64,000 nucleotides of DNA from Chaenocephalus aceratus (Eukaryota; Chordata; Actinopteri; Perciformes; Channichthyidae): positions 32,562,452 through 32,626,451 of the forward strand of contig CM043800.1 in the NCBI GenBank assembly GCA_023974075.1, in the 5' to 3' direction. Both the position numbers and the translations under genes were made by a program. This document shows positions 45,901 to 61,608 of this stretch, in pieces. Positions within the stretch are counted from its first letter, which is position 1. Every line of letters starts with the position of its first letter. Below the pieces are notes generated by a model. It saw only the letters and a program-made list of their open reading frames with translations, had not been told where the DNA came from and did no database searches.

Positions 45901-48900
45901 CTCTCAGATGCGAGGAAGTTATATTCTGCTGAAGAAGAGCATAATACTCTTACAAATAATAACAAGTAGATGTTTCTTTGTTTTGCCTGTACATAAATAC
46001 TACATGATAGACTGACTTCTGCACTGAATGCAAATTGCCCTGCAAGGCTGTACAGCAAGAGTCTTATCAGCAATATCCAAGTGATCGATCGCCGTGGTTG
46101 CATTATCAATCATCCATCATCGCATTGATATCTCTGCAATACCTATAATCTCACCTGATCGGAATCATTGATCAATACTCTAGCAGGATTGATCTCCTGT
46201 GCCAGTTGGATTGGATGACAGTGACACAGGAAGGCGTAAAACATTTGTAAAGGAGCTGCGTAGACCATGACATCCCTCGTACCAAAAACACAAAGAGGAC
46301 ATTTAAATACATGCCTGTAAAAATAGCAGCCAAGATGTGTGGAATATATCTTTTCATACATTTGAAGCAAAGGGAATCCCATCTCTGCTACAAAGAAATA
46401 TTTCATGTGGCATATTACCACGTAATTACCCCTGATCTCGCATTTGTGATGACGGGTTTCCTCCCTGTTGGAGCTAGTGGCTTGTATTCAGCGGGGAAAA
46501 CAGGCAGCCGCGGAACACCACTCAGAATCTCCTCTGCATAGGACCTTAATCATCCTGCTGCCGTGTGCATGTGCATATAGGGAGATTTGTGTGTGAGCAG
46601 GTTGTGCGTGCATGTCTTGCAGTGGGTGTTTTCCAATACGTGTGTATATTTGTGTGCAAGTGTGTTTTTGCTGCTGTGTGCTTATGTGTGTATGGCGTAG
46701 AGAGAGAGGGATTGAGAGAGAAAACTCGTCCCTCCAATTCCCCCGTGCAGCCCTCTACACCAATTTTCCACCATGGGCAATCACTCACTCAGCATACACA
46801 TCTACATAGAGGCTGATGAGATCCACTGTGGGCTCAACCATGTGACTGGAGCCCGTCATCTACTGTATGTTCCTCCCCTCTGCGCCCCTATTCCAATGCT
46901 ATAGCCACTGGGGGGAGGAGATTGGGTGGTACAGATGATCTACATACACTTATGATACATAGGTTGATACTCTGAGGGGCAAATCAATGATACTCCCCGC
47001 TATGTTTCCCTTTGAATTCCAGAAGAATCCGTCATTTTTGCATGCCCATTATTGGTAGAGGTGATATGTCTTCCAGTTTAAGATGTCCTTGCACCTTGAT
47101 GGGGGTGCTTTAATATATCGTGCTAACCAATGACTGATATGGATGGATGTAGGGTTGTAGACTTGGCTGGATAGATTAGAGCTTAAAAGAATGTCCACCC
47201 TCAAGCTGTGATGTTAACACGGGGCACTGTATGCTGAGAGTTCATTAGTGTAATTGCCAGAATATTACCCATTGGCATGGTCATAATGTATAGAATATTA
47301 ATACTATAAATCTCCATTCCTCTTCCATTCAGCAGAGTATGACCAACATCGTTGAATATTAATGAAAATAATGAACTTTTTAAGTAGAAGCAATAAAATA
47401 TTAGGCTCTCCTGTCACTAGGCTACTCTGACTTAACACTCAACCATTTATATCTACATCTGTTTGCATGGGTATGTGCTAGCTAGCTGTGTCTCTGGGGG
47501 AACATGCTGTTTTGACGGACTAAGAGAGGGAATTTCCTCAGAGTTGCACAACAAGGCACCCCACCCACCTCCCCTTTCTAACCACTAGCCCTCTCCCTCT
47601 CTTCATGCTGATGTCAGCACTTACCCCATCATGGTTTTTGGACCACAATGGCTATTTAAAGGGTAGAAAAATGTGTAGGTGTAGGGTCAATATTTTCTTT
47701 GTAATTATCCCATTGTTTCTTAGAATAAACAATAGAATAATTTGTATCATTAATGGGTTTCTTGTTAGGCTTTGCGGCGACTATAGACAATGTCACATTC
47801 AGCATTGGCATCACTTGGTGGTCTGTATTATGACAAAGCAACATTTTTATTTAATCTAACGCTGGTAAATAGAGTAGCATTTCAGAGGTCAGGCTGTTCT
47901 ATGCATACACAGCCTCAGACTGCTTTCCTTAAACTCTTAACGCTTTTAACTTATATATATATATGTGTATTCAGAGATAAGTGGTAAAAACGACTCCTTT
48001 ATATATCGCTAGGTTAAAGAGTACATACAAGGACTTACACCTGTATTTAATCTAAGGGCAGTGCACACTTTAAAGCATTTTATAGTGTTGCTTTAACATT
48101 TAAGTAGGCATTAGAAAAGGGGAGGCTGAAATAGCATATTCTGTAAGCACCCATTTTTTCATTTATTGATCTGACCTTCTACGGCCCAGCTGCTGAAAAT
48201 ACCTCTGCATTTTCTTTCACACACTCCTACATTTAGCCTGCCGGGCCCGTTGTACATATATTGTATTACCTACCTACAGTAAAGCATCTGAAGGTAATAT
48301 GAAAAATGTGTTTAAACATTTTGAAAAACAGTTATTCAATAACAGGTTACTGTTTGAGATGAATTTCAGTTTGCTCCTTTGAATTATATAGTACAATAGA
48401 CTACATTATTATTACTGATGCCTATGTATGAGCAGCATTGCTGGAGCTGGAGCTAATCCAAAGTACTTTATACTTTTAGTTCAATCTAGTGGTTCCCAAT
48501 GCAGGCCCCTGCCAAAACATCACTGGTTCAATCGAAGGTCTTGAGATCATTAATGATTAATATTTATTGTGAAATATTGGTTCATTTCACGTCTTTGTGC
48601 CTCAAAAATCATTTGGCGAGTTTAGAGGTGATCTATCTCTTTGGCGGAACTGCCGTCATCTTAAACATGTGAGTAAAAGTTTATTATTTTCCTTTGGGTT
48701 GTGAAGTAGAATATGAAGTGGTATAAAATACTTAAGTAAAGTATGGCAAAATAATACGTAAGCGCAGTACTTGAGAACATAGTGACATTCCGTTACTGGC
48801 TCTCAATACTGATTATTTACTAGCACATTTTATTGCATGTAATCTGCAGTGAACATATTTTAAGATGCTACACACCCACCCTAGGTAACACTGTCAGTTT

Positions 48901-50285
48901 TTCTAAAAAATGTGTGTTCGACGTCCAGACTGGTTCTGACCACAGAGAGTTTTTCATCATGCCTGCTAGCCATTTGTCTCCGGCTAGCTGTTAATCAATG
49001 CTGAGGAGCAAGTGGACCATAATGGAGGATTTATCTCAGTTCTTCACACCACTTAGTGCCCAACGGACACCTCCATACCACCTCCTCCTCTCTGTGGCTT
49101 CTTACAATTTCTCTACACTCACCTCCCCACCCCCTCAGCCCCCCCTCAGTGCCAAAGGCCTTGATGGAAACTCCACTCCTGAGAGAGTTGTGGAGGCGGA
49201 GGAAAATGGGTTGGAACGAGGGACAAAATAGGTTGAGAGGGTCGTTAGATAGTGAGCAAGGGAAAGGGGTCAGAACAATGTTGCTGACACGGTCAAAACT
49301 GTTAGCGCACGAGGGGTAATATTGAGTGTGTGTGTCTGACCCCGCACAGATCATAATAGTAATTTTCAGCTGGGTCTTTGAAATTGAATAAGTTCACGTT
49401 AAACACATAAGGCCCTTATTTATATTTCATAAAACATCAGTTGCCTCAGCGTCTCATGCTGGAGTCTCACTATACAATGCATAGGCAGACATAGGCCCCA
49501 TTATCCATGATGCATAACTTGGTTAATAGACCACAAGTTGTAATACTGGTTAGTGGACTCCTGGGCTGTGTACTGTGTTAGTGACTAGGGAAAAGCCATG
49601 TGAAATGCAGGCGTGCTTACATAGTATACGAGAGGATTTACATGCTCGCCTGCATACACTCAGGAGACTTGGTCAGCCACTCACTGCAGCTCTGATACAT
49701 TTGAGAGAAGAGCAAGTTAGATCATTAGCAGAGAAGACTTCCCTCTTATCTCGTGTGTTTTGTTAACATCCTTACCTTAGCGCTTGTCCAGTTTACACCT
49801 CTCATGTACGGGGGCATGCTGTTGCTTGTATACATCCCTTGACTTTTCATGCAAATTTAGGTTTAAGCATACTTGTTTGTGTGTACAATGGGGAACACAA
49901 ACACGTACACACACACATGGGGGTGGAGGGAGACCTAGAAGGGGGATTGTGGGGGGGGGGTGGTATTGGTGGTGGTGGTGGTGGTGGTGCAAGGCGGTGA
50001 CAGAAATTGAGGGGGACGGGGTGGCAGCTGCAGGCTGCTCGGTGCACTGTCAGAGCGGAATGATTAATGAATGGCGGCCCCAGCTGAGCCTAACCTTTGG
50101 AGAACCGCACAGGACATCTGCAGAACTGTCAGCGCTCTGACAAGGACAGAGCTGAACAACCAATTATTTCGCCATCACTAAGGTGGGCTGTCAGCTTAAT
50201 CCTAGCCATTCACTTAGGCAAGGACAGGCAAATTTCTCCTTTACATACACACACACCCACGCCGAGCAGACCACGGTCCTGCATG
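42997..50285. other. Non-coding DNA, simple tracts only
   Basis: No gene is supported. Contents include GA-rich DNA at 43620-43660 and 43755-43805, a G-run near 45360, a CT-rich stretch at 45480-45560, TG-rich DNA at 46565-46700, and a short AT array near 47953. A decayed DNA-element terminus is possible near 48720-48800 (ATACTTAAGTAAAGTA then CAGTACTTGAG). Low-repeat candidates for conserved non-coding DNA are 45010-45200 and 46020-46440, the latter with the octamer ATGCAAAT at 46028-46035. A 122-residue frame at 44413-44781 has no domain. Confidence 0.4.
49967..49989. repeat. (GGT)n microsatellite next to a G-run
   Basis: About eight GGT units, preceded by a run of nine or more G at 49950-49959. 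The minus-strand poly-His frame here is its translation. It has G-quadruplex potential on the plus strand. Confidence 0.9.
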
Positions 50286-50288
50286 GAC

Positions 50289-50376
<88 letters not shown>
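50286..50376. repeat. (CA)n microsatellite
   Basis: About 91 bases of CA with a single A insertion near 50308. CA-containing sequence continues at lower purity to about 50500. Confidence 0.97.
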
Positions 50377-50378
<2 letters not shown>

Positions 50379-51491
50379 ACACAAGTGAACAAACAGGCAT
50401 GCACGGGCAGGAACACATGCCCGTGTGGACATGTACACAAAAGTGGACTGGTACACTCACACAATCGCATGCACACACTCACATATTCACACAAAGACAT
50501 GAGGTCCTGGACAAAATAGAGTTAACCCCTCCACTGCCAGAGAAGGCAACCCCATGCAGGTGACATATAGTGAGGAAAGCAGGGCGAGCAGGGGAGGTTT
50601 AATGATGACAAAACAGGGCTGCTGGATGCTGGCTGGGACTGTGAGCTGGACATGGGTGGGGCTGCACACTCAGGAAGACACTGTGTCTGGTACATGTCGG
50701 GAGGGAGGGAGGAGGGGTCAATGGAGGGAGGGAAGGTGGGAGCTAGAGAGGGAGGGGTGGATGCCCTTCTGTCTGCAGGATGTATTAACACAGGATTTTC
50801 TTTTTAATCTAATGCAGGTATATATTTTATTTACAAAATATGAGGGTCTGCTATTTGACATTTGAACAGGGATGTGATTCCATCTAAAAGTAATAATCAA
50901 CAGACAATTTGTTCGTTTGAATCTTTTGTGTGTTTAATATTCATTGGTTTACACATTCAGGAGCTTGTACATGTTTATAGCCGTACATCAAGTATTGATT
51001 GACATGATAAATTATACAAAATGGATCCTTTTTTTTGCATTGAGGAAGATTAAAAAGAGTATTTGATTTATTAATGATACCATGTCGTGTCAAGAACAAG
51101 TGCTTCATGTAGAGGAAACAATTATTTAATTCTAAATCAGATTTATATTATTATTATTATTATTATAATTTATTTATACATTTTGTATATTTATTTATAT
51201 TTATTGTTTTTTTAACAGTACCAATTGTAATTATAACTTAAACATTTGTATTGTTCAGATAAAAGTAGGTAAACATTGTTTTTTTTACTAATATGTTAAG
51301 TAATCGGTCTTATGCCATGAATCTTGTCCTGCCATTTTTCTCCACTCTGTCAAAACAGGAACTAACCCTTTTACTGTAATGAGGACTAATGAATATATGA
51401 TTGCGGGGTCTATTGATTAACAAGAGGGACTTCAATAATAACAAAGGTGTATATGAGTGTATGCATTTGTGTTTACAATCTTCATTTATCA

Positions 51492-51572
<81 letters not shown>

Positions 51573-52271
51573 AGCTTGGCCAGCACTGTGTGCTGATGGC
51601 GGTATGAGTGACTGATTTGGATTTGATTGAGGCGTTTCTGAGGCGATAAGGGATCGAGCGTGGCCGCGGAGCCTATTGACAGACTGCTGATGAAGCCGGA
51701 GAGAGGGAGGGAGAGAGGGAGGGAGGGAGTGAGGGGGGGAATAGAGAGAAAGCCAAGGAAATTAATAAGGGGATAACAATCAATTAACTTAAAAATTGTC
51801 CCTCATCAGCGGCTAACCACATGTATACGTGTGTGACTGTGCTCTATTTCCTTTCATATATCTGACTCTGTGCCATCATGTATTCATCTTCGGTTGCTAC
51901 ACACCAAACGGCGGTAACGTCTTTGGTGGGTTGACCTCCTGCTCGCAGACAATTAAAACATAAAATGCCAAGTCAAGTCACTAGAATCCCAAATGTGACT
52001 TGGCTTTCATATATTCATGAGTAAACCACCTACTACTCTTTGTGAATGGTGAGGACTTTAAATAGCTCGACTCATTTGACCAGGAGAATCTTAATACTGC
52101 ATTTCTATTTGCAAACAGTTCAGCTCATCTACAACTGTGGTGGCTCACGTGAATGTAGAAATCCATTAACTTTTTAATGGATTAAAGTTTGTGTGAGTTC
52201 TCATTTGAATCTAGCGACCAGTCAACACCAATAATATGAAGTTTAAAAGGCAAGCTTTTTCATTTTAAAAC
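50377..52271. other. Non-coding DNA with (ATT)n and (GT)n arrays
   Basis: No gene is seen. GA-rich DNA lies at 50695-50760, an ATT array at 51146-51168, and a long GT array at 51494-51571. A second purine-rich patch lies at 51695-51745. The remainder is AT-rich unique sequence. Confidence 0.5.
51494..51571. repeat. Perfect (GT)n microsatellite
   Basis: About 78 bases of uninterrupted GT on the plus strand. The Val/Cys frames across it are artefacts. Confidence 0.97.
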
Positions 52272-53246
52272 TGTAGGGGTGCGTCCCGAGCTAATTCTTG
52301 AATCGGGACCGAAGCAGACTTTATTGAATGGATACATATTGCTACAAATATTCACTATAAACTAAGCTCCTCTCATTAAAGGGGCTGAATTCCAAATAAG
52401 GAGCAGATCAATGACTGAGGGATTTCCTCCACATGGCTCTCAACATGGCAATGGCTGAGCTAGCTGCTAACGGTGCTAACGGTGCTAACGGTGCTAACGG
52501 TGCTAACAGTGCTAACAGTGCGAGCAGTGCAGTGTCAACCGGATGTTTGCCGTTATGTTTTTGTGACAACGCAGTGGGGTGGGACAACGTTATCAGAGGA
52601 AGCGAAGTGCAAAAGTTTAGATTACAACACACACAGAAGAAGAAGAAAGACTTCTCTGATTGGTAGACCCTTAATCCACTGTTGCAGGGAAGATAGCAGT
52701 TTGAGACGATTTAAATTTTCTGAATACATTAAATAGAACCTTCATGCCAGTAGCTTGTCCTTATAGCCAGCGCTAAAAAATGTAATCATTCTAGTAGATT
52801 AGTCAATAATTAATATGTATTCATCGATAAACTTGATGACCGATATTAATTAAACCTGGCTGTGGGTTGTGTAAGGTACAAAAAAAAGCATCTAACAACG
52901 CTGCACAGAGTTTGTGTCGTAACCACAACTACCAACAGTTATACATCTTCTCTCTAGCAGATCTACCACTTCAATTTCAGGACTCACATTCTCACAGTAA
53001 GGCTTTCACTCATATCAATATGTTAAGCTTATCAACCTAATAGTTCTGCATCGAGAATAAGAATTAGAATACTTGATTGATACTCCTGGAAAGTTGGGTG
53101 AATCTGGGATGAATGTTTAAGATTCATATTTCATCAACATTTAGGTACATTTAAGTATCAGATTAGTATATGTATCAGAAAATACCAAATATTAAAGTAT
53201 TCGGATCGGGATCTAGCCCAAGAAAAACTTGACCGGGACATCTCTG
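52272..53246. mobile_element. Degraded DNA transposon (GATGTCCCG-type end)
   Basis: The right end, reverse-complemented, reads CAGAGATGTCCCGGTCAAGT, then TTTTTCTTGGGCTAGATCCC and GATCCGAATAC. This resembles a common fish hAT-like terminus with repeated GATCCGAT motifs. The left end is only loosely similar (GTAGGGGTGCGTCCCGAGCT near 52274). I found no clean target duplication, so the left boundary is uncertain. The interior includes the 9-bp minisatellite at 52466-52528 and has no transposase. Confidence 0.4.
52466..52528. repeat. 9-bp minisatellite, 7 units
   Basis: Seven head-to-tail 9-mers: four copies of GCTAACGGT, two of GCTAACAGT and one GCGAGCAGT, so divergence rises in one direction. 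Because the unit is a multiple of three, both strands stay open and give Asn-Gly-Ala (plus) and Leu-Ala-Pro (minus) repeats. This explains the small frames here; there is no other support for coding. Confidence 0.95.
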
Positions 53247-53316
53247 GATACAGTTCTGTTGGATGGAAGTAGATGGATTTACTGTGCAGTGATATAGAAA
53301 CAGCTGTGTTTACAGA

Positions 53317-53319
<3 letters not shown>

Positions 53320-53368
<49 letters not shown>
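53320..53368. repeat. (TG)24 microsatellite
   Basis: 49 bases of uninterrupted TG. It is complementary to the CA array that starts 60 bp downstream. Confidence 0.97.
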
Positions 53369-53370
<2 letters not shown>

Positions 53371-53428
53371 CTGAGGTCTCAATCTGTAAGTAGTTTTTAG
53401 TGCTTTACACTAGTGCACCCTTTCACAT

Positions 53429-53548
<120 letters not shown>

Positions 53549-53861
53549 TCAGAATGCAGTCATTAGAAGGCTAGTCCTACTAACAGGGCCTGTCTACTGT
53601 CCTAGACAAACTGCAGGAGGAGGTGTCTGGCTGATTTTAAATTGGGTTAGTGGACCAGAGAGCGAAAGAGAGCTTGAGAAACAGTGGGAGGGTATCTGGA
53701 GTCTAAATCTGGGACGGGGTACGTGTGAAGAATGTCCTTCATCAATTGTGGTAGTACTCCCTGCTGTGTACCCCTTTATTCCACGTGTGATTGTGTTTGT
53801 TTTTGTCACCGTCCTACTACGTGTGGAACTGTGTTGTCACATTCTAGAAAAAGTTGTACAG

Positions 53862-53950
53862 ATGTCATTTTTTTACGTTATACTTGAACTCCACTGGCTT
53901 CCCATAATGGTCTGGATATGTGTCTTATGCTCTGCTCTCTTCAGTCTCCT
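53862..53950 (+). pseudogene. Possible LINE reverse-transcriptase relic
   Basis: A plus-strand frame reads ILELHWLPIMVWICVL. L2/Rex-type LINE polyproteins have a well-known segment of the form L..LHWLPV..RI.FK. Seven residues fit, but the matching stretch is short and sits in a frame that begins in a microsatellite. The neighbouring sequence gives no catalytic Tyr-x-Asp-Asp motif. It is reported as a weak hint of an old LINE fragment only. Confidence 0.25.
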
Positions 53951-53996
53951 GCCCTCGGTTGATTTAGGAGCCAAATGGCAGCCCATTAACATGTGA

Positions 53997-56900
53997 GAAT
54001 GATTGTGCAGCCTTGGGGTTGCAGCGCAGCAACCCACAGAGAGGGTTTTCTCGCCGCACATCTCTATGATTCTCAGTCTTTGCACTGTCGACGAGAGTTA
54101 AGCATCAAAGGCGAGAACTAACTATCCTCACCCTCAATCGCTCCCTCTGTCTCTTTTTGGCCTCTGGGTTCACGCTGTAATTTTCTCACTCTCCCTCTTT
54201 GTCTTTCTCTCTGTATCCTTCCCTCCATCTCTCTCCGGGCTTAGGACTGGGGAGATGGAGGTGATGAGGTCAAAGTGAATCTTCTCCTTGCTGAAGATGA
54301 TTATGTCTTACCCTGCCGTTATTCAAAGGAGCAGGCCCTGTGGCCATGAGCTGGCCTCCGAGCCACGTGTCGGCAACACCTCGACACTGTCACACAGAGA
54401 GAGAAGCTGTGCAGGCAAATGAACTGTCAGGGTCAAATGCACAATGCCTTTCTCTGTGTTGCATGTGACTCACTGCCCCATAGATCCACTTGGTTGATGG
54501 ATGCTTGTCGTTTGTGTAATGGCCTAGGTGTCCAATCTTAGACCCCCAAATGGATTATGGATCCTGGTGACATCACTGGGAGCACACTTTAGATTATAAA
54601 GTTGCACTAAAGGTTGCTTTGAGAATAAGTCCTGAACGGATTTAAGGCACCATAGGATTTCGAGGAATGTGGTGATGCTCGTGGTTATGCTGGGGGTGTT
54701 AATTAAAATGCAGCTAATTAGCAGCTAGCGTTGGTTAATTGGTCAGTCCTGGCTAGTTGTGGTAATAGGGAACAACACCTCCACGGAGCTCTGTCTCACT
54801 GAGCGGGGCTCAAGGCTTCTCAGAAAGAAAACTGTTGAGTCTTCCACCTTTATCTTTGTCCCTTCTGACTTTTCTTTAAGCCTCAGACTTCATATTCAGC
54901 AGCCCCAGGCTTGAGCTATCTGTCTCCCCCTTTTTCAATTAATTCCTTTTGAGGTGTGACACACTATAAACTTTAATACACTTTCTCCGATGGACTGAAA
55001 TCACATGTGCACACACCCTGTAGATACACTGCACACATACAGCACACGCTCATGTTTACGCGTGCCTACACACACATGTTTAGCGTCGGTAACTAGGAAG
55101 GCAATGAGCACTTATCTGAAATATACCGACAACAGTAACAAGCCAGTGCGAGGTGTGAACACAGCTGTTTGAGTCACAACAAATCGAATACGCATTTCAT
55201 CACTTCTTAAACAAACCATCAGCAAGTCTAATGCTCTGGAATGGAGAGCGGCACTCAATGCCTTCAAAGCATTTTCTCAAACATCAGCACTTAGCACATC
55301 CTCCCCACACTTCCACATCATGCATGTACTGTAAGTGGTGCTGCTGATATGTGAAATGTATCATTTTTGAGATTCAGATTTATAAAACCAACAATGCCCT
55401 AATTAATAACACCAACATCTGCCGTGGTTTTCGTCGCTTGCACCTGATCTGCGTGTAAACGATGTCTTGTGCCAGAGTTGTGTGGGCAGCTTCATTTTTC
55501 TCCACTTCGTCTTAGTTTTTTCGGAACGGGACAACACGCCGGAGCCGTCAGTGTCACTCACGATTGAGCCAAGCGAGCTGTAGGGATTCACCCTGCGTGT
55601 CTGTCTCAGGGCTTAAGAGTTACTCTCTCATGACGCCTTACCATTTTAAACCTTATTTGGTTTGCAAAAGTGAAACTAAGCTCTTTCTGTGCCACTCTTT
55701 TTTTTAAGTTCAATTTTTGGATTGCATAGCTTGAGACGAAGATAAGGGGGGATATGGGGATAACTTTTTGGGGACAGTGGACAGCGGATTTCACGAGGGG
55801 GTCACTAGGGGAGGGGAGGGAGTTACAGGGGGGAGGAGGATAAAGGGAATGGAGGTGTGGAGCCCGGATGGGGTTGGGAGTAGGGGGCTGAGTTTGGGGC
55901 AGCAAGACACTCCAGAGACTTGACAGAGCTTCAAAGGGAAGTTTTCTGCTTTGACTGACAGGCCCCCAGAGTGAAGGGGACCTGGTGGCAGGCGGCATGC
56001 CTCGATCCCAGGATGCCCTGCGGTCTCCATGGCGCTCACCCCCCATCACACAGTATTCAACAGAAAGTGGGGGTCAAGGTGCGTGGAATGGCTGCAGTAG
56101 ATCATGGCTCAGTTTTCACGGTGTATTGCCCTTGGACCAAGAGTGTGAAGGACATGAAAGCTGGAATTCCAAATTATCATTTATGTGCAAACGCATACAA
56201 TTAAATTAAGACTTTGTGGTTACTTTTGAAGAAACCCGGTCAATCCTGTTCCTTTTTTGCATCAGTATTGCAAGTCTTCTGTTAATCAGGATAGCAAGTG
56301 TGAATGATACTCCAATAAAACACTGTAGTCAATCATATAATTGACTCAAATTCAGCTCTTAGAACTTTTTCTAGTTCAATTTCTATAAAAGGCCAGATAT
56401 AACTGTCTACTATGAAAAACGTGGCGCTTACATTTCACCATGTTGTTTCATGTGTATTACTTGGATCTCACCCATTGTGCATAGAAATCTTATTCTCATG
56501 TTCAGAGAATGAAATGTTGATTTGATGTGGATATTTAAACAATACTGGTGATTATTACAAAACATATGGCCATTACTTGCAAGCCGGCTCCGTGGTAATT
56601 AGATCTGTGAGAACTAAACTGTTGAGTAGAACAATTGTTCTCCCCTTCTCTCACAGTATTTCTGAGAGTGCATCATAACAAGTGTACAGTAAATGTCTGT
56701 TTCGGGTTGAGATAAATGACGCCATTGTTCTTGATTCCATACCTGGTTGATAGATGAGAGCAGGAGCCTGTGTTTAAATGTGTCTCAGTAAACACTGTTA
56801 GGCCTTTGTAAACAGCAGTACATCGACCAGCCCTCTATTCATGACCAGCACGTCTCCGCCTGCACTGGATTAGTCAACATACCGACCCATCTGTTTGCTC

Positions 56901-59034
56901 CACTGTAAACTGAGACCAATGTCAATGCCAAAGTCCTAATTGGAATACTACATGCTGTTGGAGCATGGTTTTATTACAACTAGGGACTCAAACTTATTAT
57001 TCCCAAAAACATATTGTAATTTCAAAATGATCACCATGCTCTTTTCAATATTCCAGTTGCTATTGAACATAATAATAATTCAGGTGCATTATATATTAAA
57101 TAGAGCACGAAAAGACTGTGTGTCAGTGGAAACCCCAGATCTATGAATGTCAGAATGGTGCCACTAACAGCTTCTCATCTCACTGAGCTCCTCGGAGGAA
57201 TGGACAACACTGGTTGGCTAGGCAGTGGCTACTGTGTATACCAGAGAGAAGAGAGTGAGAGAGACTTACTGTAAGAGAGTGACACAGATGGAGAACAAAT
57301 TAAGAGTAGGAGAGAGAGGCATCGAAGCATAGAGGGCAGCTGCATTGTATCACCCCATTTTAGCCCATTACACTATGTCGGGGGGCCTTTCCCCCCCTCT
57401 TTTGCATGGTAATTATTTTCCAGCCCAAAGGTAGCTGCAGGCAACGTCAGCCACTGAGTCAGGGCCCACTGCATTAGCCGGCCATTGCATTATTTATTTG
57501 TGTGCGGGCAGCCGGATGGATACCCCAAATCCGCGGAGAAATCGGGGGCCTCTCAATGTCACCTCGTGCATTGTGGGAGGCAGTTGTGGCCACTTGGACT
57601 TGCACGCTTAGGCAGAGAATGGCTCAAGGGCAAACATGGTGTCTCGGCATTGGAGGACACATGCGTGGGGTAGTAGTTAGGTGTGTAATGTATGCAGAAG
57701 TGGGTCAGAGGTGTAGCAACTGCCCTCGCTTACTGTATGCAAGAGTAAACTGTGCAGGGTTCATTGTGATGCAGTGGATGACCATCTAAAAGGTCCTATA
57801 GGATATAATTGAGTACCAGTGTAGTAAAAAGTATAAATAGAGGGTCATAGAGTTCACACTGCCTCAAGGCTTTTTGTGTCGCTATAGATGGCCATATGCA
57901 GTCGGTTACCCCGGGGTATTATAGGTAAATAGACTTGATTTCTGGAGCTGCTTTTACATTATTATTATTAGGATTTTGTGCAGAGGTAGAGCAACAAGGC
58001 TCTTTGACGTTTGGGATATAATAGCCTGGTGTCCCTCTCTGTACTACAGCGCACACACAGACTCACAGAAGCACCCACGCACGCCTCTGTTGGACATGAA
58101 CCCCCATGACATGTCAGCCCGGGCCAATCGCTTCGCAGCGCCCCGAATGACAGCTGAACCACTGTCCCTGTCATGGCTCCTCAGTGTGGAAACACACAGA
58201 TGCACAAAAAACACACAGATCCGCTACAACAGCGGTGCAACATCAACATCAACATCAACTCCCGCTGGCCCCTTGGATCTATCTCTCTGTCTCCCTGATC
58301 GCCAGGCAGCTCGACCACATGAGACGCTCAAACGGCCTTGTGACATGACAGTGACAACGTACTGATGCTCCGGAGAGCCCCCACAACACCATGCGCTGCA
58401 CCCTGCTCCACGCATCCCCTCCTCCCTGTTCTCACTGCTGACCCTAAGGGAATTGATACATGTTTTCTTCTCTGCTTATTTTTAGGGGGAAAGCAAACAC
58501 AACTGCACAGCACATTTACATTTTTCAGTTACTTGGCGAACTTTTGTGGAGATTTGCCTCTATTAGATCATTATGTATACCCTACTCAGTTAGGTTGGGA
58601 CATTCTCCAAATACACAACACTTTTACTAACAGTGGCAAAGTTAAATAGGTAGGGTTGTAAAGGGATAGATATTGTTAATGGCTCAGAATGAGGAGAAAG
58701 GAAGACAGGGACAGTGAAAGAGAGTTAGACTTTGCCCGGGCGTTCCCCCTAATGGGAGCTGACACTGCTGAAGCGACCCGGATGGACGGAGGGGAGGACC
58801 AGAGTATTGCAGGCGGCAGACCTCCCAATTATTTTTCTGGCTGATAAGTGCTGGTGCTTGTTTAAGGCTGCAGCATGGATGGAGGGATGGGACAGAGAGG
58901 GAGGGATGGGAGAAGAGGAAGAGGAGGAGGAACAGAGGGGTTGTGGCTTGGGCTGGGCTGCATGGCTGACAGGTCTTGATCTGGCAGGATGGCTCGCTGT
59001 CACACACAACCTAAGATGGGGTTTCTCCCCAGGG

Positions 59035-59035
<1 letters not shown>
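53997..59035. other. Non-coding DNA, low repeat content
   Basis: Five kilobases without a recognised gene. A cluster of homeodomain cores lies at 54695-54760. Low-repeat blocks at 54480-54830, 55970-56210 and 57350-57500 may be conserved. A CATCAA triplication lies near 58240. GA-rich DNA occurs at 55795-55860 and 58870-58940. Small inverted repeat: GGGTTGC-AGCGCA-GCAACCC at 54013-54032. Confidence 0.4.
54699..54741. promoter_or_regulatory. Cluster of TAATTA-type homeodomain cores
   Basis: TTAATTAA (54699-54706), the palindrome GCTAATTAGC (54713-54722) and GGTTAATTGG (about 54732-54741) fall within 45 bp. Clustered palindromic ATTA cores suit a homeodomain-regulated enhancer. The evidence is motif density only. 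Confidence 0.3.
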
Positions 59036-59101
<66 letters not shown>

Positions 59102-59124
59102 ACGCACACGCACACACACACACA
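59036..59124. repeat. (CA)n microsatellite with CG steps at the 3' end
   Basis: About 89 bases of CA, with three CACACG-type interruptions near its 3' end. Confidence 0.97.
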
Positions 59125-59211
59125 ACTTGCATGCACTTATACACATCATGCATCATGTAAGCATGTGGAAACAGACAATAATGTACACACACGTGTTTAC
59201 AAACATGTCAC

Positions 59212-61535
<2,324 letters not shown>

Positions 61536-61592
<57 letters not shown>

Positions 61593-61608
61593 TCTGTGTG
61601 TGTGTGTA
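61536..61608. repeat. (TG)n microsatellite
   Basis: About 73 bases of TG with one CTC interruption near 61592, followed by a short AGAG stretch. Confidence 0.97.

Noticed and set aside
17800..46042. Shared 15-mer ATGCAAATTGCCCTG at 17800-17814 and 46028-46042
   Set aside because: A few 15-base matches are expected by chance in 64 kb over two strands. The octamer core is interesting, but the pairing is not significant.
48488..48810. Possible DNA-element remnant (TAGTGGTTCCCAA start; CAGTACTTGAG near the end)
   Set aside because: Only fragmentary similarity to known fish termini, the two ends do not match each other, and there is no duplication.
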